The notes beneath the pieces were generated by a model. It was given only the letters and a program-made list of their open reading frames with translations, ran no database searches and was not told the DNA's origin. A DNA stretch of 64,000 nt from Bacteroidetes bacterium 43-16 (GTDB taxonomy: Bacteria; Bacteroidota; Bacteroidia; Chitinophagales; Chitinophagaceae): assembly GCA_001897525.1 (NCBI GenBank), contig MKTB01000008.1:84399-148398 (forward strand). The letters are read 5' to 3'. Positions 55,023-63,992 of this stretch are shown here, one piece after another. The position numbers were made by a program, and so were the translations under genes. Each line of letters opens with the position of its first letter. Position 1 is the first letter of the stretch.

Positions 55023-57212
55023 ATGTTTCAGAATAATGATAACCATCCTTCTCCGGGTAATACACCAGAAGTGAAAAATACTTTACAACAAGGTGGTACC
55101 CAGTTGGCCACAGCCGCTGCCGGACAAGCCGTAGATGCCGCTGCCGGAGCAGCAGGTGAAAAAGCCGCAGAGACTACCGCTAAAGCAAAGCAAGCAGCCC
55201 AAACCACACAGCAGGCCCTCTCCTATGCCGGTACAGCGCAGCAACTGGCAGGAGGAATGAGCAACAACAGTGTTCCCGGAAATACAGGCATCGCAGGCAG
55301 CTATAGTCCCTCTGCCAATGCAGCTCCGGATTATGCTACACCGGCACCCGCTCAGATGCCCTCTGCAGCACAAAGCTTTGCCGCTATGGCCGCTGAGATG
55401 CTGGGCGTATCCCACTTGACCCAGTTAAAGATCGTGATCGACGGGCAGATGGTCAGTCATTACAAACAATTTCAGCTGTCGCAAAGTGCTACCGAGCATC
55501 ATCATTTTACCCTGGTCTTGGGCCATGATGCCTTAGGATCGGTGCAGGACCACAACCTGGAAGATGCACAGAAACTGCTGGGCAAACGCATTACCGTGAC
55601 CATGCTGTATAAAAATATTTCCGGTAGTCCCGAGCGAGATTTTGTAGGAGTAGTCACTAAAGTAGGACTGGACAGGGAATTTGGTAACCATGGCAATGTC
55701 ATCATCCAGGGAAGCAGCCCTACGGTACTGCTCGATGGAGCCAGGCATATACAAAGCTTCGGGGGTACTAGCCCGGCAAGTCTGAGCAGCATTGCCCAGT
55801 CCGTGATGAAAGAAGGCATGGGCGAGTATGATATAAGAGTAGAGCCGCAATACGGTGACATCACCTACACTTGTCAATACGATGAGACCCATTATAATTT
55901 CCTGGCCCGTACTGCAGAAGCTTACGGTGAACAATTCTTTTATGATGGTAAAGTGCTGCACTTCGGGAAAATGCCCGATGGAGAGCAAGCCATCAAACTG
56001 GTCTTTGGCCGCGACGTAGAAGAAATAAATGTGAGCATGAGCGTCATGCATGTGACCCCTATGTTCTATGGCTATAACAGTAAAACCGATGAACATTTAA
56101 GCACCGGCAAAAGTACGATCAACCACAGTGCTGCATTGGCAAAAGATGCCCTGAGCATTTCTGAAAGTTTATTTACCGGCCCTGCTTTAAAAATAGCACC
56201 CCTGAATGCGCAGACCAATAAAGACATAGAGATCGCCCAGAAGAGCGCGGCAGGCTCACGTGCCGTGAACGTCTTTACGACCTCCGGCCGCACTACCGTA
56301 CCCTTACTTTATCCCGGTTGCATTATCCAGATGGAGATGCGCAAAGCCGGTTCCAGGGAGAGTGCCCACTTTACAGAACTTATGGTCATAGAAGTGAACC
56401 ATTCTGTAGATACCATCGGTCACTATTCAGGACACTTTGTAGCCATAGGTACACAAACAGGCTTCATGCCCAAACCCCGGTTTACCCTGCCTTTTGCCCA
56501 GCCGCAGGTAGCTACCGTTAAGTCCAATACAGACCCCGATAACCAGGGCAGGGTGCAGGTACAGTTCAACTGGCAAAGCGGTGAGAGCAAGAGCGAATTC
56601 ATCCGCGTAGCAACCCTTGATGCCGGTAGCAGCGGTGCCGTTACCAAAAACAGGGGTATGGTCTTTATCCCCGAAGTGGACGACCAGGTAATGATCGGCT
56701 TCATGCACAATCATCCGGATATGCCTTATGTCATGCACGCCATGTTTACCGGTAAGACCGGCAGTGGCGGCGGAGCAGACAATAATATCAAAAGCATTAC
56801 CATGAAAGGAGGCAGCACCATTACTTTTGATGAGGCCAAACAATCCATTACCATTTCCGATCCCAGCGGCAATACCGTTGTGCTGGACGGTGACGGGTCC
56901 ATCAACCTTTCCAGTCCTAAATCCATTAACTTAACTTCCAAAGATATCAGCATCATCGCAAGCAACAGCGTGACCATGAATGCGACCAATAACATCTCTG
57001 CAGGCGCTAAAGCCGTTGGTGTGGCTGCATCTGCAGGCCTTTCCCTCTTTGGTAAAGAAAGCAGCCTCACCGGTTCTTCCAAGCTCAGTATGAGCTCCGA
57101 CTCTACCAGTATGCAGGGTGCTAACGAAGTGAAGATCGGCGGCACAGCCATTACCGTTTCCGGAAGCGGCGATGTGGGCATCAACGGTGCATTGGTAAAA
57201 ATTAATTCCTAG
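55023..57212 (+). CDS. vgrG: T6SS spike protein VgrG (TssI) with Ala/Gln-rich extension
   Basis: This 729-residue spike protein sits at the tip of the secreted tube. The first 130 residues are a low-complexity Ala/Gln/Pro-rich segment not found in typical VgrG. The gp27-like base starts near residue 131 (HLTQLKIVIDG) and an OB-type gp5 domain lies at about 490-580 (VKSNTDPDNQGRVQVQF; RGMVFIPEVDDQVMIGF). The C-terminal needle-like beta-helix (about 581-729) has repeated strands (NLTSKDISIIASNS). There is no separate toxin domain. The effector is encoded downstream. Confidence 0.92.
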   Translation: MFQNNDNHPSPGNTPEVKNTLQQGGTQLATAAAGQAVDAAAGAAGEKAAETTAKAKQAAQTTQQALSYAGTAQQLAGGMSNNSVPGNTGIAGSYSPSANAAPDYATPAPAQMPSAAQSFAAMAAEMLGVSHLTQLKIVIDGQMVSHYKQFQLSQSATEHHHFTLVLGHDALGSVQDHNLEDAQKLLGKRITVTMLYKNISGSPERDFVGVVTKVGLDREFGNHGNVIIQGSSPTVLLDGARHIQSFGGTSPASLSSIAQSVMKEGMGEYDIRVEPQYGDITYTCQYDETHYNFLARTAEAYGEQFFYDGKVLHFGKMPDGEQAIKLVFGRDVEEINVSMSVMHVTPMFYGYNSKTDEHLSTGKSTINHSAALAKDALSISESLFTGPALKIAPLNAQTNKDIEIAQKSAAGSRAVNVFTTSGRTTVPLLYPGCIIQMEMRKAGSRESAHFTELMVIEVNHSVDTIGHYSGHFVAIGTQTGFMPKPRFTLPFAQPQVATVKSNTDPDNQGRVQVQFNWQSGESKSEFIRVATLDAGSSGAVTKNRGMVFIPEVDDQVMIGFMHNHPDMPYVMHAMFTGKTGSGGGADNNIKSITMKGGSTITFDEAKQSITISDPSGNTVVLDGDGSINLSSPKSINLTSKDISIIASNSVTMNATNNISAGAKAVGVAASAGLSLFGKESSLTGSSKLSMSSDSTSMQGANEVKIGGTAITVSGSGDVGINGALVKINS

Positions 57213-57244
57213 TTCAACAGCAGCCTAAAAAATTTGTATCAATT

Positions 57245-58609
57245 ATGATAGCAGCATCTGTAGCACAGGAATTTTATAAACTGAGGGAGGAGTGGCATAA
57301 AATAGATAAGATCGATTCCTGGAAAATTGCAGTCTGGGAAGCCGAATATCCCGATGTGGATATCATCGATAAATTTATGGAAGTGGAGCGCTCCCCGATA
57401 GGGATATTTGATGATATATTTTTCCGCTTTGAATCCATTTACCCCGGCGACGATAAAGCCTTTGCGGCAATGCTGTGGCAGGAATACCTGGAATGGTTTG
57501 AGCCGGTTGCCCATCCAGAAAAAGATATACTTCAGGCACTCTTAGATGCCGGCCTGCTTACAGAAGCCTACAAGCCTGCGGAGCAGCTTGAGCAAAACCT
57601 GTCCAACCTGTGGCAGGAATTACTGCGTTTACGCGCTGCTATGGCAGGATTCAATGCCCGTTTCGTGCTTTATTTTCCCATCGTACCTTACAATAATTAT
57701 CATATCAGTGACTGGTTTCAAAAAGTCATGCAGACCGTCCCGGAAGGCTTGCGCCTCGTGACCATGGACTTCGCACGTGATAAGCGGTTGAACCTATATG
57801 ATGAAAAAAAGAAAGGGAGCATCGTTTACCTGCGACCCGTTTTAGATATGCCTGCTGCCATTAACAATGAAATGAAAAAAAGCAGCAGTAACTATAACAC
57901 GATGGATGTCCATGCCCGGTACCGGCAACAGATCATCGTACTTATGGAAACCACCACCGTACTTAAAAATCCGAAGACAGGAAGCGAAGTCAAAAAACTC
58001 TTGCAGATCGCTCAGGAGATCGGCACGCCGAATGCTATTATTGGTAGCCTGCTAATTGCCTCCCAGGCCAATTATGCCATTAATCAACTCAGCGAAAGCA
58101 ATGCCTATGCCGATCGGGCCATAGACCTGGCAGAAGAGAAAATGGATACGGATCCCAATTACTACCATATGTGGAAGACCTGCGTGATGATAAAAGCTGC
58201 GGTGTTTACCATGAATAAGGCATATAAAGAAGCTCTGGTGCAATATGAAAAACTGGCGACCAAAGCCTCTGCCTTCCAGGATGTCTATTATGCCATGGAA
58301 GCCAGGCGGCTGGCTGCATTGATCTATTATGAGCGTAAAGACTATAACCTGGCATTTGAATACTTATTGCTCGCCCTTTTAGCAGGGGCCTATATGGATA
58401 TAGAAATGAGACGAAACTCTTTGTATATCCACGTAGCCTACCTAGCATTAGAACTAGGTGCGGCAGTGAGGCCAAAGCCCGTGTTGGAAGAACTGAAATT
58501 ACAGATCGAAGAATGGCTGGGAGCAGACTGGGAAACATTGTTGCAGCAGGAAGGTGTTGCAGCAATAAAGACCAAAAGTAAGAAGCCGCTTTTCAACTTT
58601 AAAAACTAA
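57245..58609 (+). CDS. Unassigned T6SS payload protein, adaptor/chaperone candidate
   Basis: This 454-residue soluble protein has no signal or membrane segment and is not recognised. Its N-terminal half (1-210) is mixed (FVLYFPIVPYNNYHISDWF). Its C-terminal half (about 265-430) is all helical with repeated A/Y-rich pairs (SNAYADRAIDLAEEK, YKEALVQYEKL, YNLAFEYLLLALL), which look like TPR-type repeats. It sits between vgrG (32 bp) and the Rhs effector (5 bp). By position it matches adaptors that load effectors on VgrG (the DUF4123, DUF1795 and DUF2169 families), but it resembles none of them. Confidence 0.6.
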   Translation: MIAASVAQEFYKLREEWHKIDKIDSWKIAVWEAEYPDVDIIDKFMEVERSPIGIFDDIFFRFESIYPGDDKAFAAMLWQEYLEWFEPVAHPEKDILQALLDAGLLTEAYKPAEQLEQNLSNLWQELLRLRAAMAGFNARFVLYFPIVPYNNYHISDWFQKVMQTVPEGLRLVTMDFARDKRLNLYDEKKKGSIVYLRPVLDMPAAINNEMKKSSSNYNTMDVHARYRQQIIVLMETTTVLKNPKTGSEVKKLLQIAQEIGTPNAIIGSLLIASQANYAINQLSESNAYADRAIDLAEEKMDTDPNYYHMWKTCVMIKAAVFTMNKAYKEALVQYEKLATKASAFQDVYYAMEARRLAALIYYERKDYNLAFEYLLLALLAGAYMDIEMRRNSLYIHVAYLALELGAAVRPKPVLEELKLQIEEWLGADWETLLQQEGVAAIKTKSKKPLFNFKN

Positions 58610-58614
58610 ATCCT

Positions 58615-61600
58615 ATGTCATCAGTAGCGAGTGCAGCAGGAAGCCCTGCGGTAAGAAAAGGATTCGGGGAAATGTTTGCCGAAAAGAAAGATCAGCTGGA
58701 CCATTTTCAGCGTGACCTGGCCAGTATATTGCCCGCAATGCCGGGTATGCCCGTAGCTAAATATTTTGATCTGGCGATCGGTATAGATGTACACTCCACC
58801 GTACTCCCTCCTTCGCCTATGGCCCCGGTGCCGCATATAGGGATGGTCTTTGATATTATGGGTGCTATCATGAGCGCTATAGCATCTGTAGTGCCCTCTC
58901 CGCCACCACCGGCAGAAGAAGGCGATGAGGCTCCAAAGGTGAATAACCTTTCCGCTATTTGCTCCGCTATTGTACATGCCATGAAGCCTACCGTACAGGT
59001 ACATGGACAATGGGTGGCCAATGCCGGTACCGGTATCCAGCACCTGCCCGCTATTATTGCCCATGCCTCCTTTCCTGTAGTAGCCCCTATGGCCAGCTCA
59101 GAAATGTTTATGGGGAGTAGTACCGTACTGGCCGATGGCGGACCCTTCAGTACTCAGTTTCACCCTGCCTTATCCTGTAACCTGATCGGTTTACCTCCCA
59201 AGCCCCGGCTCAACAAAGCTAAAGTGCGGCCGGCCCTTATGGCACCGACCTCCATGCTGTCCATTATTACTTCCGGTGGTGGACCTGTGCTTGCCGGTGG
59301 TCCGCCTACCATAGACCTGTTCCAGCTGGGCATTAAGATAGCTCTGAAAGGAATGGGTAAACTCTGGAAAAAAAGCGGTGATGCCATGCAGGGAGCTATT
59401 GATAATATCAAACCTAAAAAACCTAAACTGGCAAGTATACTCCAACCGGTAAAATGCCGTCTGTTCGGTGAACCCGTAGATGCCGCTACAGGAAGAGTGT
59501 ACAGTACCAATACCGATATAGAACTTCCCGGCCCTATACCCTTTGTATGGCAAAGAACTTATTATAGCGATGCAGCAGCCAAAGGCCCCCTGGGCTATAA
59601 CTGGCATCATTCCTACAACATGGGATTATATGACCTGGGCAATGGTTTTGCCAGCCTCCGCCTGCACGATGGTCGTGAAACCGTAGTGCCGCTATTGCCG
59701 GAAGGAGATGCTTACTTTAACCGGAAGGAAAAACTCCGTTTTACAAAAGACAGCAAAGGCTACCTGTTAATAGATGAGGCTAAACTACAGTACCGTTTCC
59801 GGGGTGCTAAAAACCGGGAAGGTTACCAGATGCTCTCCGAGATCGCTACAGCAGAAGGCTTCAGGATGAGCTTTGAATACAGTTACCAGGGAGATCTTAT
59901 CAAAATAACGGATAGCAGGGGGCAGGAAATCCTAGTAGCTAACGATGAAGAAGGCCGCATCAACCGTATCTATACCCATGCCAATGGCAGAACGATTAAC
60001 CTGATCCATTATCAATATGATGCTTCCGGTAACCTGGTCTACCTAAAAGATGTGATCGGGGCAGAGAAAAGTTTCCATTACAAAGACCACTTGCTCATCA
60101 GGCTGAAAAACCAGTCGGGACAGAGTTTTCATTGGGAATATGAAGGCAGTGGCGATGAAGCAAAATGTATCCATACCTGGGGAGATGGCGGTATCCTGGA
60201 ATACTGGACAGAATATAAACCGGGACATACCATTACCCGAAACAGTGTAGGACATATTGCCCATTACTTTCATGATGAGCAAAGTCTTATTTATAAAATA
60301 ATTGATGAAAACGGTGGTGTATCCTACCAGACCTATAACCAATATCAGGAGCTGATCGTAAGCGTTGACCCGGAAGGGCTCAGCCGGAAATATGATTACA
60401 ATGCTTTCGGACAATTGGTACAAAGTGTCGACGAGAATGCCGGAACGACCAAATATACTTATGATATTGAGCAAAACCTGGTGCGCATCAATACCCCCGG
60501 AGGCAAGATCGTGTCCTGGGAATATGATGCAGCAGGCAGAGTAGTACGTAAAATTTCCCCGGACGGCAGTGAGCTTACTTATCTATATGAAGGGGCTGAC
60601 CTTAAGGGGATCAGCGATGCAGAAGGTAATACTTACTTCCTGTTTTTTGACAGTCGCCACCAACTCGTACAACTCACTTATCCAAATGGCGTATTCCGTC
60701 AATGGGAATACGATGAGCTGGGCAATGTGATCAAAGAAAGAGACCTAAAAGGAAACCGCACCTTCTACCGCTATGATGATGCCGGGAACGTGATCTATAT
60801 TGCCGAGCCGGATGGCAATGAACACTATTTTGAATACGATACCGCCTATAATATTATTGCGGCAAAAGACGATCTGCATGAAGTGCAGTTCCGCTACGGC
60901 AGCCTGGGCGTGCTGAAAAGCCGTACGCAGAACGGAAGAACCGTAAAGTTTGACTACGATACAGAACTCCAGCTTAAGAGCATCAGCAATGAAGCCGGAG
61001 AAGTGTATCGCTTCGCCCTGGATGGCCTGGGCAATGTAGTGAATGAATGGGGCTTCGATGGTCTCCAGCGCCGCTATGAGCGGGACGGGAACGGAAGAGT
61101 GCAAAGGGTTTTGAGACCGGGCGGTAAATGGAGTGCTTATAGCTATGATGGTGTCGGTAATGTGATCTCTGAACAACATAGCGATCATAGTGCTACGGCA
61201 TATCAATATGATAAAGACAGTTTGCTGATCGCAGCCATGAACGAGGTGAGCCGCATTGCCCTGCAAAGAGACAGTGCCGGAAGAATCATTAAAGAAGTAC
61301 AAGGCGATCATAGCATTAGCCGGACCTATGATGCTGCAGGTAATGCGACATATATTGGCAGCAGCCTGGGTGCTGATATCAAGCTGGAATATGATCGATT
61401 GGGTCAGGTGCAGCAGATGCATAGCCAGGGCTGGCAAGCACGATGGCAGTATGATGAAAGTGGCCTCGAGATACAGCGCGAGCTCAGTGGCTCGGTACTG
61501 TTGAAGACAGAACGGGATCAATTTGGCCGTGTAGTTAAACGAAGTATCGGCGCGCGCAATGTAGAACAGTCAAGACACAGCTATCATTGGGGTAAAGGCA

Positions 61601-62889
61601 ACCGCCTGCACCGCATCGTGAATGAACTGGGCCGTGCAACAAGCAATTTTGAATATGATGCCTGGGATAATCTCGTAAGTGGTACCTACCAGGATACGAA
61701 TGGTGCCGAAACTATTTATAAAGCACCTGATGCTATCGGTAACTTATTTAAAACGCCGGAACGTAAAGACCGCCAATATGATAAAGGGGGTAAGCTCTTA
61801 AAAGATGAGCAATACTATTACCATTATGATGCAGAAGGTAACCTGGTGTTTAAAGAATTTATAAGGAGTGCTTACCCGGCAGTATTCAACAAAGCACATA
61901 TTGAAGAGCAGTATAGTATCCGCTTACAAGGTAGCGGTTCAGGATGGCAGTACAACTGGGCGGGCAACGGGATGTTGCAGTCGGTCATTCTGCCACAGGG
62001 CGGAGCGGTTGATTTTGCTTACGATCCTTTGGGCAGGCGTATCGCCAAGCAATATAAAGGTAAGGTGACCCGCTGGCTCTGGGATGGTCATGTACCCTTG
62101 CATGAATGGCATTATGAAGGGGAATATCCACCTAGATTAAGTATTGAAGCTAATGGTTTAAAAGAAGCTGAAGAGCCGGTAGAAAATGTAATTACCTGGA
62201 TATTTGAAGAAAATTCTTTTGTACCTTGTGCTAAGATCATCGGAACGGAAAGGTATAGTATAGTAAGCGATTACCTGGGCACGCCCACTCAGGCCTACAG
62301 TGCAGATGGCACTAAGGTATGGGAGCGGGAACTGGATATTTATGGAAATGTAAGAAAGGGGAATAATGAGTTTGTCCCGTTTCTTTATGAAGGACAGTAT
62401 GCAGACAAGGAAACTGGATTAGCTTACAATAGGTTCCGATACTACGATGTGACTACAGGGAATTATTTGAGCCAGGATCCTATTGGCTTGCATGGAGGCA
62501 TAGAGTTATACAGCTATGTACATGATACAAATACCTGGGTAGACACATTCGGGTTGTCGAGGTCAAATGCTGGAAAAGCAGCTCTACACAAAAGTTTGAT
62601 GACTAATGACAAATTACCGAAAAATATAAGGGGGTGGTTTGTACAACAATATAATAGAGGTGTTCCTTTCAGCAAAATGACCATTCCTCCGGGGTACGAT
62701 AGAGCGCATTTCAGAGGATATGAAAGTGCAAAAGGGTATGATTACAGCTATTCAGAATTAAACATGAGAGCCAATCACGAATTACAGCACAAATATGATG
62801 ATTATGGTGCCAAGAATAAAGAAGGGGTTTCTAAAAAAGGAACAGTAAAAAGTAAAAAGAAAGGCAAAACAAAGGGTGTGCATCATTAA
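58615..62889 (+). CDS. PAAR-like/Rhs polymorphic toxin, T6SS effector
   Basis: This 1424-residue effector has a PAAR-like N-terminus (about residues 1-240, with Pro/Gly/His-rich motifs such as VLADGGPFSTQFHP) that caps VgrG. A Rhs entry motif follows (CRLFGEPVDAATGRVY). A long run of YD repeats (about 290-1230) forms the cocoon. The Rhs core ends in EGQYADKETGLAYNRFRYYD and SQDPIGLHGG. The variable toxin tip covers residues 1315-1424, with AHFRG (His1365), NHELQHKY (His1388, His1392) and a Lys-rich tail. The tip resembles Ntox8-like nuclease toxins, but that is by eye only. Confidence 0.9.
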   Translation: MSSVASAAGSPAVRKGFGEMFAEKKDQLDHFQRDLASILPAMPGMPVAKYFDLAIGIDVHSTVLPPSPMAPVPHIGMVFDIMGAIMSAIASVVPSPPPPAEEGDEAPKVNNLSAICSAIVHAMKPTVQVHGQWVANAGTGIQHLPAIIAHASFPVVAPMASSEMFMGSSTVLADGGPFSTQFHPALSCNLIGLPPKPRLNKAKVRPALMAPTSMLSIITSGGGPVLAGGPPTIDLFQLGIKIALKGMGKLWKKSGDAMQGAIDNIKPKKPKLASILQPVKCRLFGEPVDAATGRVYSTNTDIELPGPIPFVWQRTYYSDAAAKGPLGYNWHHSYNMGLYDLGNGFASLRLHDGRETVVPLLPEGDAYFNRKEKLRFTKDSKGYLLIDEAKLQYRFRGAKNREGYQMLSEIATAEGFRMSFEYSYQGDLIKITDSRGQEILVANDEEGRINRIYTHANGRTINLIHYQYDASGNLVYLKDVIGAEKSFHYKDHLLIRLKNQSGQSFHWEYEGSGDEAKCIHTWGDGGILEYWTEYKPGHTITRNSVGHIAHYFHDEQSLIYKIIDENGGVSYQTYNQYQELIVSVDPEGLSRKYDYNAFGQLVQSVDENAGTTKYTYDIEQNLVRINTPGGKIVSWEYDAAGRVVRKISPDGSELTYLYEGADLKGISDAEGNTYFLFFDSRHQLVQLTYPNGVFRQWEYDELGNVIKERDLKGNRTFYRYDDAGNVIYIAEPDGNEHYFEYDTAYNIIAAKDDLHEVQFRYGSLGVLKSRTQNGRTVKFDYDTELQLKSISNEAGEVYRFALDGLGNVVNEWGFDGLQRRYERDGNGRVQRVLRPGGKWSAYSYDGVGNVISEQHSDHSATAYQYDKDSLLIAAMNEVSRIALQRDSAGRIIKEVQGDHSISRTYDAAGNATYIGSSLGADIKLEYDRLGQVQQMHSQGWQARWQYDESGLEIQRELSGSVLLKTERDQFGRVVKRSIGARNVEQSRHSYHWGKGNRLHRIVNELGRATSNFEYDAWDNLVSGTYQDTNGAETIYKAPDAIGNLFKTPERKDRQYDKGGKLLKDEQYYYHYDAEGNLVFKEFIRSAYPAVFNKAHIEEQYSIRLQGSGSGWQYNWAGNGMLQSVILPQGGAVDFAYDPLGRRIAKQYKGKVTRWLWDGHVPLHEWHYEGEYPPRLSIEANGLKEAEEPVENVITWIFEENSFVPCAKIIGTERYSIVSDYLGTPTQAYSADGTKVWERELDIYGNVRKGNNEFVPFLYEGQYADKETGLAYNRFRYYDVTTGNYLSQDPIGLHGGIELYSYVHDTNTWVDTFGLSRSNAGKAALHKSLMTNDKLPKNIRGWFVQQYNRGVPFSKMTIPPGYDRAHFRGYESAKGYDYSYSELNMRANHELQHKYDDYGAKNKEGVSKKGTVKSKKKGKTKGVHH

Positions 62890-62910
62890 CTAAGCATAAG
62901 TTTTATTGAA

Positions 62911-63288
62911 ATGAAGAAACAAAATATTCAAAACTCAGACTATTTGCAAAGAGAAAAGAATTTCCTTAGCACGATTACTGCTGAGGATACTTTTCAAGTT
63001 ATTATCGGTAATGATGGTAGCGACACATTGTTGCTATGGCAAGATGAGTATTATATGGAAGCATACTTAAATGATTGTGCAGCACCGATAAAATTGAGTA
63101 AAGTTGATACGGTGGTTTTTCTAAAATGGATAAAAAAAAATCATCAAGAGGTGAACTGTTTTGTTCATCCGGTATTTGGGCAAGAAACTCCTCGGTTTCC
63201 AACCAAAGAGTTGGCCGCAAAAATTATAGATAAAATGGAAAGTGATGGCGATTTTTATGACACATTAAGAGAAAATAATTTATTATGA
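62911..63288 (+). CDS. Probable immunity protein, DUF2750-like
   Basis: This 125-residue soluble protein resembles the DUF2750 family in layout: an opening F-V/I-x-x-I region (TFQVIIGNDGSDTLLLWQDE), then the central WIKKNHQE and a C-terminal FGQETPRFPTKELAAKI helix. It follows the Rhs toxin tip by 21 bp, where immunity genes are normally found. It is AT-rich compared with the genes before it. Its 3' end overlaps the next gene by 4 nt (ATGA), so both are probably made together. Confidence 0.65.
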   Translation: MKKQNIQNSDYLQREKNFLSTITAEDTFQVIIGNDGSDTLLLWQDEYYMEAYLNDCAAPIKLSKVDTVVFLKWIKKNHQEVNCFVHPVFGQETPRFPTKELAAKIIDKMESDGDFYDTLRENNLL

Positions 63289-63809
63289 GTGCAATAGAAG
63301 GTAAGCTGATCACTTCACAATTGTTTGGAAAAGACATAAGAAGCAAAGATTTCAATAAAGAATTTGAAAAAATATTTGAGCTTGAAATTGAAGATTTTTT
63401 GTCTGAATATGAGTATGATGAAATTGATGAATTTCCTGTTGAAATTGAGAACAGGGGTATTATGATTGGTTTTAGTGCGGAAACTATCAAAGCGTCGCCT
63501 CAAATAGAATATATTGATTTGGAGGTTTATAAAAATCCTCAGAATATTGATTTTTTAGCGAAAAAAATACCTGTTCATGCTGATTTTAAAACCTCAGAAG
63601 AGGTTGAAGCGAATTTAACTCCTTTCAATAATCTTAGGATTTATTATTCTCTTTATGATAAGCAAAAAATAGATATGGTGATATTTCAGCATGAAGATTT
63701 GCGCTATGAATTAGCATTAAATGAAGATGCTGTTATTGCCAGGATAAGAGTTTGTTTTGCTGAATATGAATCGACTATAAATATGAGGACATATTATCTT
63801 TTTGATTAG
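63285..63809 (+). CDS. Second downstream gene, possible immunity protein
   Basis: This 174-residue acidic soluble protein (for example FLSEYEYDEIDEFPVEIEN) is not recognised. It is AT-rich, and its start overlaps the previous gene by 4 nt, which implies translational coupling. It could be a second immunity protein for the same or a former toxin tip, or an orphan left by tip exchange. No signal peptide is seen, in line with a cytoplasmic toxin target. Confidence 0.55.
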   Translation: MSAIEGKLITSQLFGKDIRSKDFNKEFEKIFELEIEDFLSEYEYDEIDEFPVEIENRGIMIGFSAETIKASPQIEYIDLEVYKNPQNIDFLAKKIPVHADFKTSEEVEANLTPFNNLRIYYSLYDKQKIDMVIFQHEDLRYELALNEDAVIARIRVCFAEYESTINMRTYYLFD

Positions 63810-63831
63810 CTATTTAGCTGTCCAGGAATTT

Positions 63832-63992
63832 ATTAGCTGTTCGGGATGTTCCGCAGGGCATCCCGAACCAGGATAGGCAGGATTTCAATCCTGAAAAAGT
63901 TTATTCGTGAGCATTGCAAATGCTCTTTTATCTTTTGTTCGACATGCGCTACGCTAACATGTTGAACAGCTCTAGTAAAATTAGCTGTTCGG
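63832..63992. repeat. Hairpin block bounded by 13-bp direct repeats
   Basis: ATTAGCTGTTCGG occurs at 63832-63844 and 63980-63992, 148 bp apart. Between them lie several hairpins: GTTCGGGATG/CATCCCGAAC (63839-63848 with 63859-63868), CAGGATT/AATCCTG (63878-63893), GAGCATT/AATGCTC (63909-63925, with a T-rich tail) and TGTTC..ACATG/CATGT..GAACA (63936-63967). No gene is present in 63810-64000. Confidence 0.6.

Noticed and set aside
60745..61521. Minus-strand 258-codon frame inside the Rhs gene
   Set aside because: Antisense to the Rhs core, with no family features. Long open antisense frames are common opposite such repeats.
59900..62100. Repeats in the Rhs gene as a DNA repeat array
   Set aside because: They are YD peptide repeats, degenerate at DNA level and fully inside one frame.
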